The notes under the pieces are model-generated. The model saw nothing but the letters and a program-made list of their open reading frames with translations, had not been told where the DNA came from and ran no database searches. Made by a program: the position numbers and the translations under genes. Shown here one piece after another: positions 50,521-59,322 of a stretch of 64,000 nt of DNA. Within the stretch, counting starts at the first letter, position 1, and every line of letters begins with the position of its first letter. Source of the DNA: ZC4RG30 sp039932715 (GTDB lineage: Bacteria; Pseudomonadota; Gammaproteobacteria; Steroidobacterales; Steroidobacteraceae); NCBI GenBank assembly GCA_039932715.1, contig JBDTPN010000012.1, forward strand, positions 19,079-83,078. The letters run 5' to 3'.

Positions 50521-51546
50521 TCATGCCCGCTGGTCGCGCGGCATGGGTCGTGATTCTATTTCGGTCAGCAGCCCCCCGACACCCATGGCCATGATGTCAG
50601 CGCCAGTAACCCCGATGCCAGCGACCAATCGCCGCAGCACGAAATCAAAGCCGTTGAGCTTTGGCGAACGCGCACAGGTGGGGATTCCCACCACCGGCAC
50701 CATGGTCGCCCCCACGGGAATTTCCCCCAGCACCAGCAGATTACCCGGGTCAACCGGCATCCCGGCATGGATGACCCGACCACCCGCGGCCACTATGGCC
50801 GCAGGTACCACGTCTGCGCGGTCCACTGTTGCTGCGGCACCCGATACCAGCAGCAGCGCCGGTGAGCGTGCTTGCAGCTGCTGTCGCAATGCTGCGGTCA
50901 CCGACGTCGCTTCATGTGCCACCACCTGCTCACCGAGCAGTCTGGCGCCCAGGGGCTCAAGGCGTTTGGCCACGGACTGGCGCATCTTTGCCAGCACAGA
51001 CGCGCGGGTTTCCGGCGTGCGCGTCAGCACCAGTCCAACGCCGCAATCGCGCCACGGACTCACATGCAGTGCCGCAACTGGTCCGCGCACAGCGCTCAAC
51101 ACGGCCTGCAATGCGGCCGACGGCACGGCATAGGGAATGATCTTGATGGTGGCAATCATCTGGCCTGCAATGACCACCGTATCCGGAAGCAGAGTCGCAA
51201 TGGTCAAACCCTCATGCACCACATTAGCCGCCAGCACACGCACGGCATCCACGCTCAACAATCCAGCGGCGCCAGCGTAGAGATTCACGCGGCCGGTAGT
51301 GGCTGACCCGGTCTCCAGTCCAGCGCCTGCCAGCGCAAGGGCTACCTTATGCGCCGCAATGTCTTCGTTGACATCGTCAAGGTCAAGTTGCGCGACGACC
51401 ACCGAATGGATCTGGCCAGCACTGAGTCTTGAAATCTCGGCCGCGCCCAGCACTGTCCCTTTGCGCAAAGTGCCATCGGGCAAACGCACGCTGTGCGCCA
51501 GCACGGTGCCCAGTGCCGTGGTCAAAGGCACGGCGCCGAACTTCAT
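50521..51546 (-). CDS. molybdopterin-binding protein (MoeA/MoaB-fold)
   Basis: Protein of 341 residues whose C-terminal half fits the molybdopterin-binding MoCF fold (LLLVSGAAATVDRADVVPAA, then MVPVVGIPTCARSPKLNGFD and DFVLRRLVAGIGVTGADI). The N-terminal half (LGTVLAHSVRLPDGTLRKGT, VVVAQLDLDDVNEDIAAHKV) resembles the short domain found in proteins that combine molybdopterin binding with cofactor cytosylation. No MobA-like nucleotidyltransferase domain is fused here. Its ATG overlaps the XdhC Rossmann gene stop by four bases. In this cluster it probably prepares the cofactor for the neighbouring molybdenum hydroxylase. The precise step (adenylation, metal insertion or cytosine-dinucleotide formation) is not known. 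Confidence 0.82.
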   Translation of the reverse strand: MKFGAVPLTTALGTVLAHSVRLPDGTLRKGTVLGAAEISRLSAGQIHSVVVAQLDLDDVNEDIAAHKVALALAGAGLETGSATTGRVNLYAGAAGLLSVDAVRVLAANVVHEGLTIATLLPDTVVIAGQMIATIKIIPYAVPSAALQAVLSAVRGPVAALHVSPWRDCGVGLVLTRTPETRASVLAKMRQSVAKRLEPLGARLLGEQVVAHEATSVTAALRQQLQARSPALLLVSGAAATVDRADVVPAAIVAAGGRVIHAGMPVDPGNLLVLGEIPVGATMVPVVGIPTCARSPKLNGFDFVLRRLVAGIGVTGADIMAMGVGGLLTEIESRPMPRDQRA

Positions 51547-52241
51547 TGGCCGGCGCCGCGCAACTGCTGCGTCATTTGCGCCAGCACCGACAGGGCAATC
51601 TCCGCCGGCGTGCGTGCGCCAATGGCCAGCCCTGCCGGTCCGCGAATCCGCGCCCTGCCAGCTTCGCTGACACCGGCATCGGCCAACCGTTGCAATCGCC
51701 GTGCATGCGTGCGGGTGGATCCCAGCGCGCCAATGTAAAACGCCTCGGTAGGCAACACAGCCAGCAATGCCGGATCGTCAATCTTGGGATCATGCGTCAA
51801 CAGCACCACGGCCGTTCTGGCATCCGGTCGCAACGCAGAAAGCGCCTGCTGCGGCCACTGGTCAATCAACTGCACGTGCGCAAACCGATCCGCGCGCAGG
51901 AATGCAGTGCGTGGATCAACCACCGTGACGACGTAGCCGGCAGCGCGCGCCATTACGCACAACACCTCTGCAATATGCACTGCACCTACGATAATGAGCC
52001 GCAGTGGGGGATTGTGCGGCGTGACCAGCGTTTCGTTGACGCCACTGGAAACCACGGCCGCGCGATCACTGGCCAGCGCATCACGTGCCGCCTGCGCCAG
52101 CGCTGTATCAGTCAGGATCAGCAGCTCCAGACCTGCGGCATCCAGCACGCGCTGGGATCCGCCATCCAATGGTGTCAGCAGCACCACCGGTCGCGTTGCC
52201 GCGCGTGCTCCCAGCAATGCCTGCAGTACCCCCCGGTTCAT
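51543..52241 (-). CDS. XdhC family protein, Rossmann (C-terminal) half
   Basis: Protein of 232 residues equal to the XdhC C-terminal domain, which binds the sulfurated molybdenum cofactor before insertion into xanthine-dehydrogenase-type enzymes. A Rossmann-like core is seen at LRLIIVGAVHIAEVLCVMA, VTVVDPRTAFLRADRF, VVLLTHDPKIDDPALLAVL and FYIGALGSTRTHARRLQRL, and IRGPAGLAIGARTPAEIALS is the standard closing segment. The XdhC_CoxI half is encoded by the separate gene 5 bases upstream. Normally the two halves form one chain of about 300 residues, so this is a split version. Confidence 0.9.
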   Translation of the reverse strand: MNRGVLQALLGARAATRPVVLLTPLDGGSQRVLDAAGLELLILTDTALAQAARDALASDRAAVVSSGVNETLVTPHNPPLRLIIVGAVHIAEVLCVMARAAGYVVTVVDPRTAFLRADRFAHVQLIDQWPQQALSALRPDARTAVVLLTHDPKIDDPALLAVLPTEAFYIGALGSTRTHARRLQRLADAGVSEAGRARIRGPAGLAIGARTPAEIALSVLAQMTQQLRGAGQ

Positions 52242-52246
52242 GCGAC

Positions 52247-52576
52247 CTAGTCCACCGATTCGACGAACACGCGGATGCGCCCGCCGCAGGCCAGCCCGAC
52301 ATTCCAGGCCTGCTCGTCACTGACGCCGAACTCCAGTTGTGTGGGCAGACCGGTGCGCATGACTTCGGCGGCCGCCTCGATGACGGCGACTTCCACGCAG
52401 CCGCCGGATACTGAACCGGCGAATTGACCGTTCTCGCTGCACACCAGCTGGCTGCCTGCTGCTCGAGGCGCCGAGCCCCAGGTGGAAACCACCGTCGCCA
52501 GGGCCACGCGCTGACCCGCGTCGCGCCAGCGAAGCGCAATTTCCAGCAGATCCTGTTCGGAGGCGTCTTGTGACAT
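52247..52576 (-). CDS. XdhC family protein, CoxI (N-terminal) half
   Basis: Protein of 109 residues matching only the XdhC_CoxI domain: VALATVVSTWGSAPRAAGSQ, FAGSVSGGCVEVAVIEAAAE and ACGGRIRVFVE are the family motifs, with conserved Cys in GGCVE and ACGG. It ends cleanly with a stop codon five bases before the Rossmann half, and both halves keep their motifs, so this looks like a functional two-gene split and not decay. It is divergent from the isoquinoline-oxidoreductase-like genes across 76 bases, which must contain promoters for both sets. Confidence 0.9.
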   Translation of the reverse strand: MSQDASEQDLLEIALRWRDAGQRVALATVVSTWGSAPRAAGSQLVCSENGQFAGSVSGGCVEVAVIEAAAEVMRTGLPTQLEFGVSDEQAWNVGLACGGRIRVFVESVD

Positions 52577-52652
52577 CTAACGGCTAGTGTAAGCGATCCG
52601 GATCCGTGCATACTTTGCGCATCCCGCCCACACGCTCAAGCAGGTTCTACCC

Positions 52653-53111
52653 GTGATCACACTAGACATTAATGGAAAACAGCTGACCACCTATGCTCCG
52701 GAGGACACTCCCCTGCTGTGGGTGCTGCGTGACAGCCTCAACATGACAGGCACGAAATTTGGCTGCGGCATGGCGTTATGCGGTGCCTGCACCGTGCATA
52801 TCGACGGACAGGCGACGCGCAGTTGTACCCTGCCGGTCAGTTCGGCTGTGGGCAGGAAAATCACGACCATCGAGAACGTCGCTGCTGAACCGGTGGGCAA
52901 GGCCGTACAGGAGGCATGGATGGCGGAGAACGTGCCGCAATGTGGCTACTGCCAGTCCGGACAGATCATGAGCGCCACTGCGCTGCTGCAACAGAATCGC
53001 AAGCCCACCGACACCGACATCGACGCGGCAATGACGGGCAACATCTGCCGCTGCGGCACCTACCTCAGGATCCGCGCGGCCATTCATCGTGCAGCGGCCG
53101 CGCTGGTCTGA
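52653..53111 (+). CDS. (2Fe-2S)-binding small subunit of molybdenum hydroxylase (isoquinoline 1-oxidoreductase alpha-like)
   Basis: Electron-transfer subunit of 152 residues. The plant-type ferredoxin domain has the cysteines of GCGMALCGACTVHIDG and RSC; the C-terminal four-helix domain has CGYCQSGQIM and NICRCGTYLRI, the second [2Fe-2S] site near the molybdopterin. Size and lack of a FAD subunit gene nearby suit the IorA/aldehyde-dehydrogenase-small-subunit group, which passes electrons to a cytochrome and not to NAD. The GTG start begins MITLDINGKQL. It is followed after nine bases by the large subunit gene. Confidence 0.93.
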   Translation: MITLDINGKQLTTYAPEDTPLLWVLRDSLNMTGTKFGCGMALCGACTVHIDGQATRSCTLPVSSAVGRKITTIENVAAEPVGKAVQEAWMAENVPQCGYCQSGQIMSATALLQQNRKPTDTDIDAAMTGNICRCGTYLRIRAAIHRAAAALV

Positions 53112-53120
53112 GGAACGAAC

Positions 53121-55316
53121 ATGAAGCACACAACAGATTTCTCCATCATCAATACCAGCCGGCGCACCGTTCTCAAAGGCGGCAGCGCGCTCACATTGGC
53201 CATTTTCTCAGGGACTTTCCTTGAGGCCTGCGCAGACAAGGGCGCCGCCGTTGCCAATATCCCCGCCTTTGCGCCAGGAAATTTCCTGCGCATCGGCAGC
53301 GATAGCACCGTGACTTTAGTCAGCCCCAATACCGAGATGGGCCAGGGCGCCTATACGGGGCTGGCCACGCTGGTCGCAGAGGAACTTGACGCGGACCTGG
53401 CCTCGATCGTGGTTGAACCGGCGCTGGCGGATGTGAAGCGCTACGGCAACCCGGCATTTGGTGGCGCGCTGCAGGGCACTGGCGGCAGCACCACCATTGC
53501 CGCGTTCTGGGCACCCATGCGCCAGGCCGGAGCCACCGCCCGCGCCATGCTGGTTTCAGCAGCCGCGCAGGACTGGTCGGTACCCGCGGCCGAAATCACG
53601 GTAAGCAACGGCGTCGTGTCGCATGCCGGCAAGAACAAGTCAGCGAACTTCGGTGAGCTGGTGGCCGCGGCATCGAAACTGCCCGTGCCACAGAAGGTGG
53701 CGCTCAAGGATCCTAAAGACTTCAAGCTGATCGGCAAGGACACGCAGCGCTTGGACGCCCGCGCCAAGTCCAACGGCACCGCGCAGTTCACGCAGGACCT
53801 GAAACTGCCGGACATGCTAGTGGCTGCGGTGGTTTATCCGCCGCGCTTCGGTGGAACCGTGAAGAGCTTCGATGCCACCGCCGCCAAGGCCATGGCAGGT
53901 GTCACCGATGTGGTGAGTTTCAAGACACCGGTGCGCGAAGGGGTGGCCGTGCTGGCCCGGGATTTCTACACGGCCAAGAAGGCGCGTGAATCGGTGAAAG
54001 TTGAATGGGACGAGACCAACGCATTCGTGCTGGGCTCCGATGCCATCTTCGCGCAATACAAGGCACTGGCACAGAAGCCCGGCCTCGAGGCAAAGAAGAC
54101 CGGTGACGCCGCCAGTGCCTACGCATCGGCAGCGCGCCATGTTGAAGCCGGATACGAGTTTCCGTTCCTGGCGCACGCCGCAATGGAACCCATGAACTGC
54201 GTGGCGCAGGTCACCGAAAGCGGCTGCGAGATCTGGAATGGCGAGCAATTGCATACGCCCGACCAGAACACAGTGGCGAAATTCCTGGGCCTCAAGCCCG
54301 AGCAGATCAAGATCAACATGCTGCTGGCCGGCGGCAGTTTCGGACGTCGCGGCAACCCGTTTTCCGACTACGTATTGGACACTGTTGCGATTGCCAAAAC
54401 TGGCGCCAAGGGCAAACCGGTGAAGCTGGTGTGGTCACGCGAGGATGATATGCACGCCGGTTTCTATCGTCCCGTGTATTACCACGCGATCAAGGCCGGT
54501 CTGGACAAATCCGGCAAGATCACCAGCTGGCAGCAACGCGTCGTCGGTCAATCCATCATGGCCGGCACACCGTTGGATAGCGGTGCGCCGATCGATGGCA
54601 CCTCAGTCGAAGGCGTGGCCAACCTGCCCTATGCAATTCCAAACATCCAGGTTGAGTTGCACACGACAAAGATCGGCGTTCCCATCCAGTTCTGGCGGTC
54701 TGTGGGCTCGACCCACACTGCCTATGCGGTGGAGTGTTTCCTCGACGATATTGCGCGCGCCACCAAACAGGATCCGGTGGCCCTGCGCCGCGAACTGCTG
54801 GCCAACCAGCCGCGGCATCTGGCGGTGCTCAACGCCGTTGCCGAAAAATCGGGTTGGGGTTCGCCGCTGCCTGCGGGCACGGCTCGCGGTGTGGCGCTGC
54901 ATGAGAGCTTTGGAACCGTGGTGGCCGAAGTCGTCGAGGTATCGAAGCGCGACGCCAACTTCAAGGTGGATCGTGTCACCTGTGTCGTGGACTGCGGCAT
55001 TGCCGTGAATCCCAACATCGTCGCCATGCAGATGGAATCGGGCATTGCCTATGGCCTGTCAGCGGCAATTACCGGCGCAATCACGCTAAAGGATGGAGTC
55101 GTACAGCAGTCCAACTTCCATCAATACACTGTGCTGCGCACCAACCAGATGCCCAAGGTTGACGTGCACATCATGCCGTCGACGAACAATCCTTCGGGAG
55201 CGGGCGAACCGGGCACCCCGCCCATCGCGCCGGCAGTGGCCAACGCGCTGGCGGTGCTGACGGGCAAGGCCTATCACCAACTGCCATTCAGTGGCGCAGG
55301 CGTGACCTTCGTGTAG
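53121..55316 (+). CDS. molybdopterin-binding large subunit of molybdenum hydroxylase (isoquinoline 1-oxidoreductase beta-like)
   Basis: Catalytic subunit of 731 residues with a twin-arginine signal (NTSRRTVLKGGSALTLAIF), so the assembled enzyme is probably exported, consistent with IorB-type proteins. Cofactor-binding segments are NTEMGQGAYTGLATLVAEEL, GTGGSTTIAAFWAPMRQAG, AGGSFGRRGNPFSDYV, PIQFWRSVGSTHTAYAVECF and the final GAGEPGTPPIAPAVANAL, with the catalytic glutamate in the last block. GAGGAA precedes the ATG. Such enzymes hydroxylate N-heteroaromatics or aldehydes with water. The divergent XdhC and molybdopterin genes would mature it. The substrate is unknown. Confidence 0.93.
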   Translation: MKHTTDFSIINTSRRTVLKGGSALTLAIFSGTFLEACADKGAAVANIPAFAPGNFLRIGSDSTVTLVSPNTEMGQGAYTGLATLVAEELDADLASIVVEPALADVKRYGNPAFGGALQGTGGSTTIAAFWAPMRQAGATARAMLVSAAAQDWSVPAAEITVSNGVVSHAGKNKSANFGELVAAASKLPVPQKVALKDPKDFKLIGKDTQRLDARAKSNGTAQFTQDLKLPDMLVAAVVYPPRFGGTVKSFDATAAKAMAGVTDVVSFKTPVREGVAVLARDFYTAKKARESVKVEWDETNAFVLGSDAIFAQYKALAQKPGLEAKKTGDAASAYASAARHVEAGYEFPFLAHAAMEPMNCVAQVTESGCEIWNGEQLHTPDQNTVAKFLGLKPEQIKINMLLAGGSFGRRGNPFSDYVLDTVAIAKTGAKGKPVKLVWSREDDMHAGFYRPVYYHAIKAGLDKSGKITSWQQRVVGQSIMAGTPLDSGAPIDGTSVEGVANLPYAIPNIQVELHTTKIGVPIQFWRSVGSTHTAYAVECFLDDIARATKQDPVALRRELLANQPRHLAVLNAVAEKSGWGSPLPAGTARGVALHESFGTVVAEVVEVSKRDANFKVDRVTCVVDCGIAVNPNIVAMQMESGIAYGLSAAITGAITLKDGVVQQSNFHQYTVLRTNQMPKVDVHIMPSTNNPSGAGEPGTPPIAPAVANALAVLTGKAYHQLPFSGAGVTFV

Positions 55317-55336
55317 GTACGGACATCCGCGAAGGG

Positions 55337-55880
55337 TTACTTGACGGTGTAGCCCTTCGACTCCAGGCAGGCGGAAAACCCCTTGTTGAAGAGATCCACC
55401 TGCTGTTGATGCGCTGCCGTTTGCTGCGCCGCCTGGTCCTTGGTGGCGGCTTTGGCATCGGCCTCGGCTTCCTTCTTGGCCCTGCGGCTGTTGGCTCCGC
55501 CTTTTAGAACCCCCGCCGTGGCACCGATGGCAGCGCCACCGCCCGCATCATCATTGGCGACTTCGCCGATGATGGCGCCGGCCGCAGCCCCGCGTGCCGC
55601 ACCACGCACACGCTGCCCACCCTGCTGCTTTTCCGGCTCAACCGCGGCCGGCGCTGCAGGAGGAGCAGCCATGGGATCAATGCCCGTCTGGCCTTTCGAC
55701 CACGTGAAGCATTCGCCTTCGTCCTTAACTTTGAGTGGTCGGCGTCTGGCCCTTGGCAGGAAAGACCACCAGTCCCAGTGACGTGGACATGGGCTTGGCG
55801 GCGGCAGGCGCGGGAGCAGGCGCCTGGGCCTCGACAGTAGCGACCAGCGCCAAGCATAAAATCGACGCAATGAGTTTCAT
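55337..55880 (-). pseudogene. glycine-zipper secreted protein with a frameshift
   Basis: An ATG at 55880 opens a convincing export signal (MKLIASILCLALVATVEAQA) and continues to SLGLVVFPAKGQTPTTQS, where a TAA at 55725-55727 ends it after 51 residues. The next frame picks up at once with KDEGECFTWSKGQTGIDP, then a glycine-zipper region (RGAARGAAAGAIIGEVANDD, GGGAAIGATAGVLKGGA) and a Lys/Ala/Gln coiled-coil tail ending LESKGYTVK. Both parts together match the layout of secreted YMGG-like glycine-zipper proteins, so one extra base in the run AAAGTTAAGG explains everything. The alternative frame at 55870-55728 is arginine/proline-rich noise. Either a pseudogene or a sequencing error. Confidence 0.8.
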
Positions 55881-55945
55881 AAAGTTTTCCTTAAGGCGAT
55901 AGCGACAGCCACGCGCTATTCTCGTCCCATCAACGAGACGGGAAC

Positions 55946-56269
55946 ATGAATTCTGAGCTGAAAATCACCGGCCGTCAGGTTGCTGCCGCCCGCGCCCTGA
56001 CTGGAATCAGCCGCGAGGCATTCGCCTATGCTGCCGGGCTTCCACCCGAGGCGATAACGTTGATCGAGGCGAATGGCAGCGCCTGGCTCACTTCAAAGAG
56101 CGAAGCCGCAGCCGTGATCCGCGCCTTCGAGAATTTTGGAGTGGTGATCGTCCGCGAGGGTGACGGCATGGGCGCCGGCGTCAGATTGAAATTCACCCGC
56201 CAGGACGTGAAGCAGATCGCCAGGCTGGAGGACGAAGGCGGAATCATACGTTCAGACGACGCACCCTGA
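55946..56269 (+). CDS. small helix-turn-helix (XRE-like) protein
   Basis: Protein of 107 residues. Residues of about 6-60 fit a Cro/C1-type HTH: ITGRQVAAARALTGISREAF is helices 1-2, AYAAGLPPEAITLIEANGS contains the turn and recognition helix, and a short helix follows (EAAAVIRAFENFGVVIV). The C-terminal part (GVRLKFTRQDVKQIARLEDE) recurs in many short proteobacterial regulators of this kind. It is divergent from the glycine-zipper gene across 65 bases, so it could control that gene or itself, which is inference. No restriction or toxin partner is adjacent. Confidence 0.75.
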   Translation: MNSELKITGRQVAAARALTGISREAFAYAAGLPPEAITLIEANGSAWLTSKSEAAAVIRAFENFGVVIVREGDGMGAGVRLKFTRQDVKQIARLEDEGGIIRSDDAP

Positions 56270-56290
56270 TATTGCAGCTGACGCGATGAA

Positions 56291-56366
56291 TGGCGTCCCC
56301 AAGGGGATTCGAACCCCTGTCGCCGCCGTGAAAGGGCAGTGTCCTGGGCCTCTAGACGATGGGGAC
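56291..56366 (-). tRNA. tRNA-Glu (anticodon TTC)
   Basis: A 76-base cloverleaf on the minus strand: acceptor stem GTCCCCA/TGGGGAC, D-arm CGTCTAGAGGCCCAGGA, anticodon loop CTTTCAC with TTC, T-arm CAGGG-GTTCGAAT-CCCCT, discriminator G and encoded CCA. It shares 20 identical bases (D-arm region) with tRNA-Glu(CTC) at 49536 in inverted orientation. A possible TAGAAT -10 box lies about 15 bases upstream, without a clear -35. Confidence 0.96.
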
Positions 56367-56410
56367 GTACAGGAGGGGCCGGCATTCTAATCGCAAGCCA
56401 CCCCGCATTC

Positions 56411-58003
56411 CTACTGACTTTTAGCTGCGCCCGCCTGGTTCTCGAAGGCATTGCGGCTTCCGGCACCCTGATTCTGCACCGGCAATGGGCCCTTGATCTC
56501 TTTGGGCTCCCGACCGGTGGACGCGAAAATCTGGTCGCGCAGTGTCTTCATGGTTTCCGCATAGGGCTTGGGCTCAGGCTCGAGGAACCCGCGTTCATAG
56601 CGGCCGGCCGCATGATCAATGGGCGTCAGTCCGCGGCTGTCCAGGGCCTCGGGATTGGCACCGCGGGCCATCAGCAGTGTCACGGTCTCGCTCCAGCCAT
56701 GGGCGGCAGCGGCATGCATAGCGGTGCGACGATTGCGCGGCGCCGTCTGGTTGACGTCGGCACCGGCATCCACCAGTAACTGCACGCACTGCGCCGCCTG
56801 GGCATCTGTCTTGTATCGACCGCGGGTGGGATTGGCGCCATGCCCCATTCCTGCCGCCACCAGCAGCGGCGTGATGCCCTCTTCATTGGGCAGGTTGATA
56901 TTGGCCTTGTATTGCAGCAACAGTTTCACCGCCGCGACGTCGCCACCTTTGACCGCACGCATCAACGGCGTGGCGCCGGTGGACAGCACCTGGTCACCGC
57001 CGCGATCAAAAATGTAGTTGCGATAAGGAGGACGCAGCTTGAGCTGTATGTTGGGATTGGCTCCCGCGGCCAACAGCTGCTCGGCCACCTGCACCCCGGT
57101 CATGAGATCTTCACTGGGCAGGTCCGGTCGTCCGCCCACGGGCAGCGTGTTCATGTCGATGGCGACATATAGCGGCGTCTGGCCGTAAAGATCCCAGCGA
57201 TCCACGTCGGCACCGGCAGTGACGAGGAAAGATGCGAACTTGAAGCGCAGGTTCATCATGGCCACCACCAGCGGCGTGGTCTGGTCAGGATCCGCCAGGT
57301 TGATGTCGGCCTTACCGGCCAGCAATTCGCGCGCGCACTCCACACATCCCTCGCGTGCGGCATACAACAATGGCGTGAAGCCGCCGCGGTTCATGCCCTT
57401 GGGCCGAGGCTCAGAGGTTACCCTGCGCTGCCACTCGCGGATTGCACCGCGTGCGTTGACGTCGGCGCCGGCTTTGACCAGCAGCCTGACCATTTCGGGT
57501 TGGCTCTGTGCGGCGGCCCACATCAGGGCTGACTGACCGGCCCACTGCTCCTTCGCATTGACGTTCGCGCCGTGCTTGAGCAACAACTTCGCCGCATCCA
57601 ATTTTCCGGCGCGCGCCACCACCATCAGCGCCGTTTGTCCCTCTGGATTGGCGGACTCCACATCCGCGCCAGCCTTGAGCAGCAGCCCGATGACTTCGGC
57701 GTTGCCTGTGGTCGCAGCCTCAGCCAGCGGCGTGGTGCCAAACTCATTGCGCGCGTTGGGATCGGCCTTGGCCTTGAGCAGTGCCGCCACCAGACGCGCA
57801 TCGGCAAAATGGGCCGCGTAGTGCAAGGGAGCGGTGCCATCGGGTTCGCGTGAATTCGGGTCCACGCCCTGCGACAGCTCGTACAGAGCTGTCTCTGGAT
57901 CCTGTGCCTTGAGGGCATCGAACAACTGGCGCGGCGTAGCCTGTTCCGCTGCACCGGCAATTCCTGCCAACAGCGCCAGCGCCAGACCTGAAGTCAGGCG
58001 CAT
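56411..58003 (-). CDS. secreted ankyrin-repeat protein (module 2)
   Basis: Protein of 530 residues with a signal peptide (MRLTSGLALALLAGIAGA-AE) followed by about ten ankyrin repeats: TAPLHYAAHFADARLVAALL, TTPLAEAATTGNAEVIGLLL, TALMVVARAGKLDAAKLLL, TPLLYAAREGCVECARELL, TTPLVVAMMNLRFKFASFL, TPLMRAVKGGDVAAVKLLL and further copies. It is a paralogue of the protein at 16035-17597, of similar size and with the same insertion near WDLYGQTPLYVAID. Its ATG overlaps the DUF1552 stop by one base (TGATG). The tail has GREPKEIKGPLPVQNQG and no anchor. It probably provides a protein-binding surface for the module's exported enzymes. Confidence 0.9.
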   Translation of the reverse strand: MRLTSGLALALLAGIAGAAEQATPRQLFDALKAQDPETALYELSQGVDPNSREPDGTAPLHYAAHFADARLVAALLKAKADPNARNEFGTTPLAEAATTGNAEVIGLLLKAGADVESANPEGQTALMVVARAGKLDAAKLLLKHGANVNAKEQWAGQSALMWAAAQSQPEMVRLLVKAGADVNARGAIREWQRRVTSEPRPKGMNRGGFTPLLYAAREGCVECARELLAGKADINLADPDQTTPLVVAMMNLRFKFASFLVTAGADVDRWDLYGQTPLYVAIDMNTLPVGGRPDLPSEDLMTGVQVAEQLLAAGANPNIQLKLRPPYRNYIFDRGGDQVLSTGATPLMRAVKGGDVAAVKLLLQYKANINLPNEEGITPLLVAAGMGHGANPTRGRYKTDAQAAQCVQLLVDAGADVNQTAPRNRRTAMHAAAAHGWSETVTLLMARGANPEALDSRGLTPIDHAAGRYERGFLEPEPKPYAETMKTLRDQIFASTGREPKEIKGPLPVQNQGAGSRNAFENQAGAAKSQ

Positions 58004-59313
58004 CAGATTTCCGCGAACGTGCCGGTGCTGTCGCCGACCTTCTCGACGGACACGCCCGCGCGATCCAGCAGCGTCAGCAGCAGGTTGGCGTGCGGCGAGT
58101 TCTGCGGATAGTGAAGATGTTGCCCGCCCTTGATCTTGCCGTAGGCGCCACCGAACACGGCCGACGGCAGTGGATCGTTGTTGTGCTTGTCACTGTTGCT
58201 CATGTTGCTGCCGAACAGGATGATCGAGTGATCCAGCAGCGAGCCGTCGCCATCGGCTGTCGCGGCCAGCTTGTCGAGGAATCCGGTGAACACCTTGGTG
58301 TGGAAATTCTGCACCTTGACCAGCTTCTCGATTTTCGCCGGATTCTCCTGGTGGTGCGACAAGGGATGAAACGCATCTGAAACACCCAGGTTGGTGTACG
58401 TGCGCATGCTGACTTCGCGCGCCATCATGAATGTAGCCACGCGCGTCAGATTGGCCTGGTAAGCCAGCGCGATCATCTCAAACTGCAGCTTGAGATGGTC
58501 TTCAAACACAGCGGGTATTCCCACCGGCGCGTCGGGCAATTGAACTGCACCAGTCCCTTCGGTCTTGATCTTCTGGATGCGCCGCTCGATCTCGCGCACA
58601 GAATCAAGATAATCGGCAATGGCCGCCTGATCGCGCACGCCCAGGCGCTGCTTAAGCGCGTTGGCGTCCACTGTCACGGCATCGAGAATGCTGCCTGTCT
58701 CATCGACAATCGCCGTGCGTTCAGCGGCCGTGTCGCCCTGTCCGAACAGCCGATAGAACACCTTGCGCGGATTGAACTCCATGGGCAGGGGCTGGGTGGG
58801 CGAACGAAACGAAACCGTGTGGCCATAGCTGCAGCCATAGGCTGGATCACATACCGCACCGCCCTCTGTGGAGAGTTCCAGCGACGGAAACGCTGTGTCC
58901 GTGCCCAGGACGCGCGCGGCCATCTGGTCAACAGTGGTGCCAGCCTTGGGATCATGGCTGACCGCAGGCGCCACACAACCCAGCCAGGTACCAGCGATGA
59001 TGGCGTGCGGTGTCGGACTCTCGCCGCCGCGATTGCGCAGACCAGTGACAATGGTCATCTGCTTGCGATGCTTGGCCGCCGGCTCGAGAATCTTGGGCAA
59101 CTCGAATTCGGTGCCGGTGGCCGTGGGGGCCCAGTGCTGCATCACTGCGCCATGCGGAAAATATACAAATCCCATGCGCGGCGTGGGCTTTGCCGCCGTT
59201 GCCGCCAGCGATGTGGCCGCCGGGATCATCGCATCCAGCAGGGGCAACGCCACAGAAACGCCTACGCCACGCAACACGGTGCGACGGTTAATGAATTTTT
59301 TCGTGATGAACAT
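58003..59313 (-). CDS. TAT-exported DUF1552 protein (module 2)
   Basis: Protein of 436 residues, same length as its paralogue at 12479-13789 and clearly related (MGFVYFPHGAVMQHW; LDHSIILFGSNMSNSDKHNN; end GDSTGTFAEI). The twin-arginine signal is in KFINRRTVLRGVGVSVALP. The start at 59313 gives MFITKK, parallel to MFITRR in the paralogue, and has GAGGA at the right distance; an ATG two codons earlier sits too close to it. Four bases separate the possible longer start from the DUF1592 stop, and the ankyrin gene follows by overlap, so the three genes are one unit. Function unknown. Confidence 0.9.
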   Translation of the reverse strand: MFITKKFINRRTVLRGVGVSVALPLLDAMIPAATSLAATAAKPTPRMGFVYFPHGAVMQHWAPTATGTEFELPKILEPAAKHRKQMTIVTGLRNRGGESPTPHAIIAGTWLGCVAPAVSHDPKAGTTVDQMAARVLGTDTAFPSLELSTEGGAVCDPAYGCSYGHTVSFRSPTQPLPMEFNPRKVFYRLFGQGDTAAERTAIVDETGSILDAVTVDANALKQRLGVRDQAAIADYLDSVREIERRIQKIKTEGTGAVQLPDAPVGIPAVFEDHLKLQFEMIALAYQANLTRVATFMMAREVSMRTYTNLGVSDAFHPLSHHQENPAKIEKLVKVQNFHTKVFTGFLDKLAATADGDGSLLDHSIILFGSNMSNSDKHNNDPLPSAVFGGAYGKIKGGQHLHYPQNSPHANLLLTLLDRAGVSVEKVGDSTGTFAEI

Positions 59314-59322
59314 GGGCATTCC

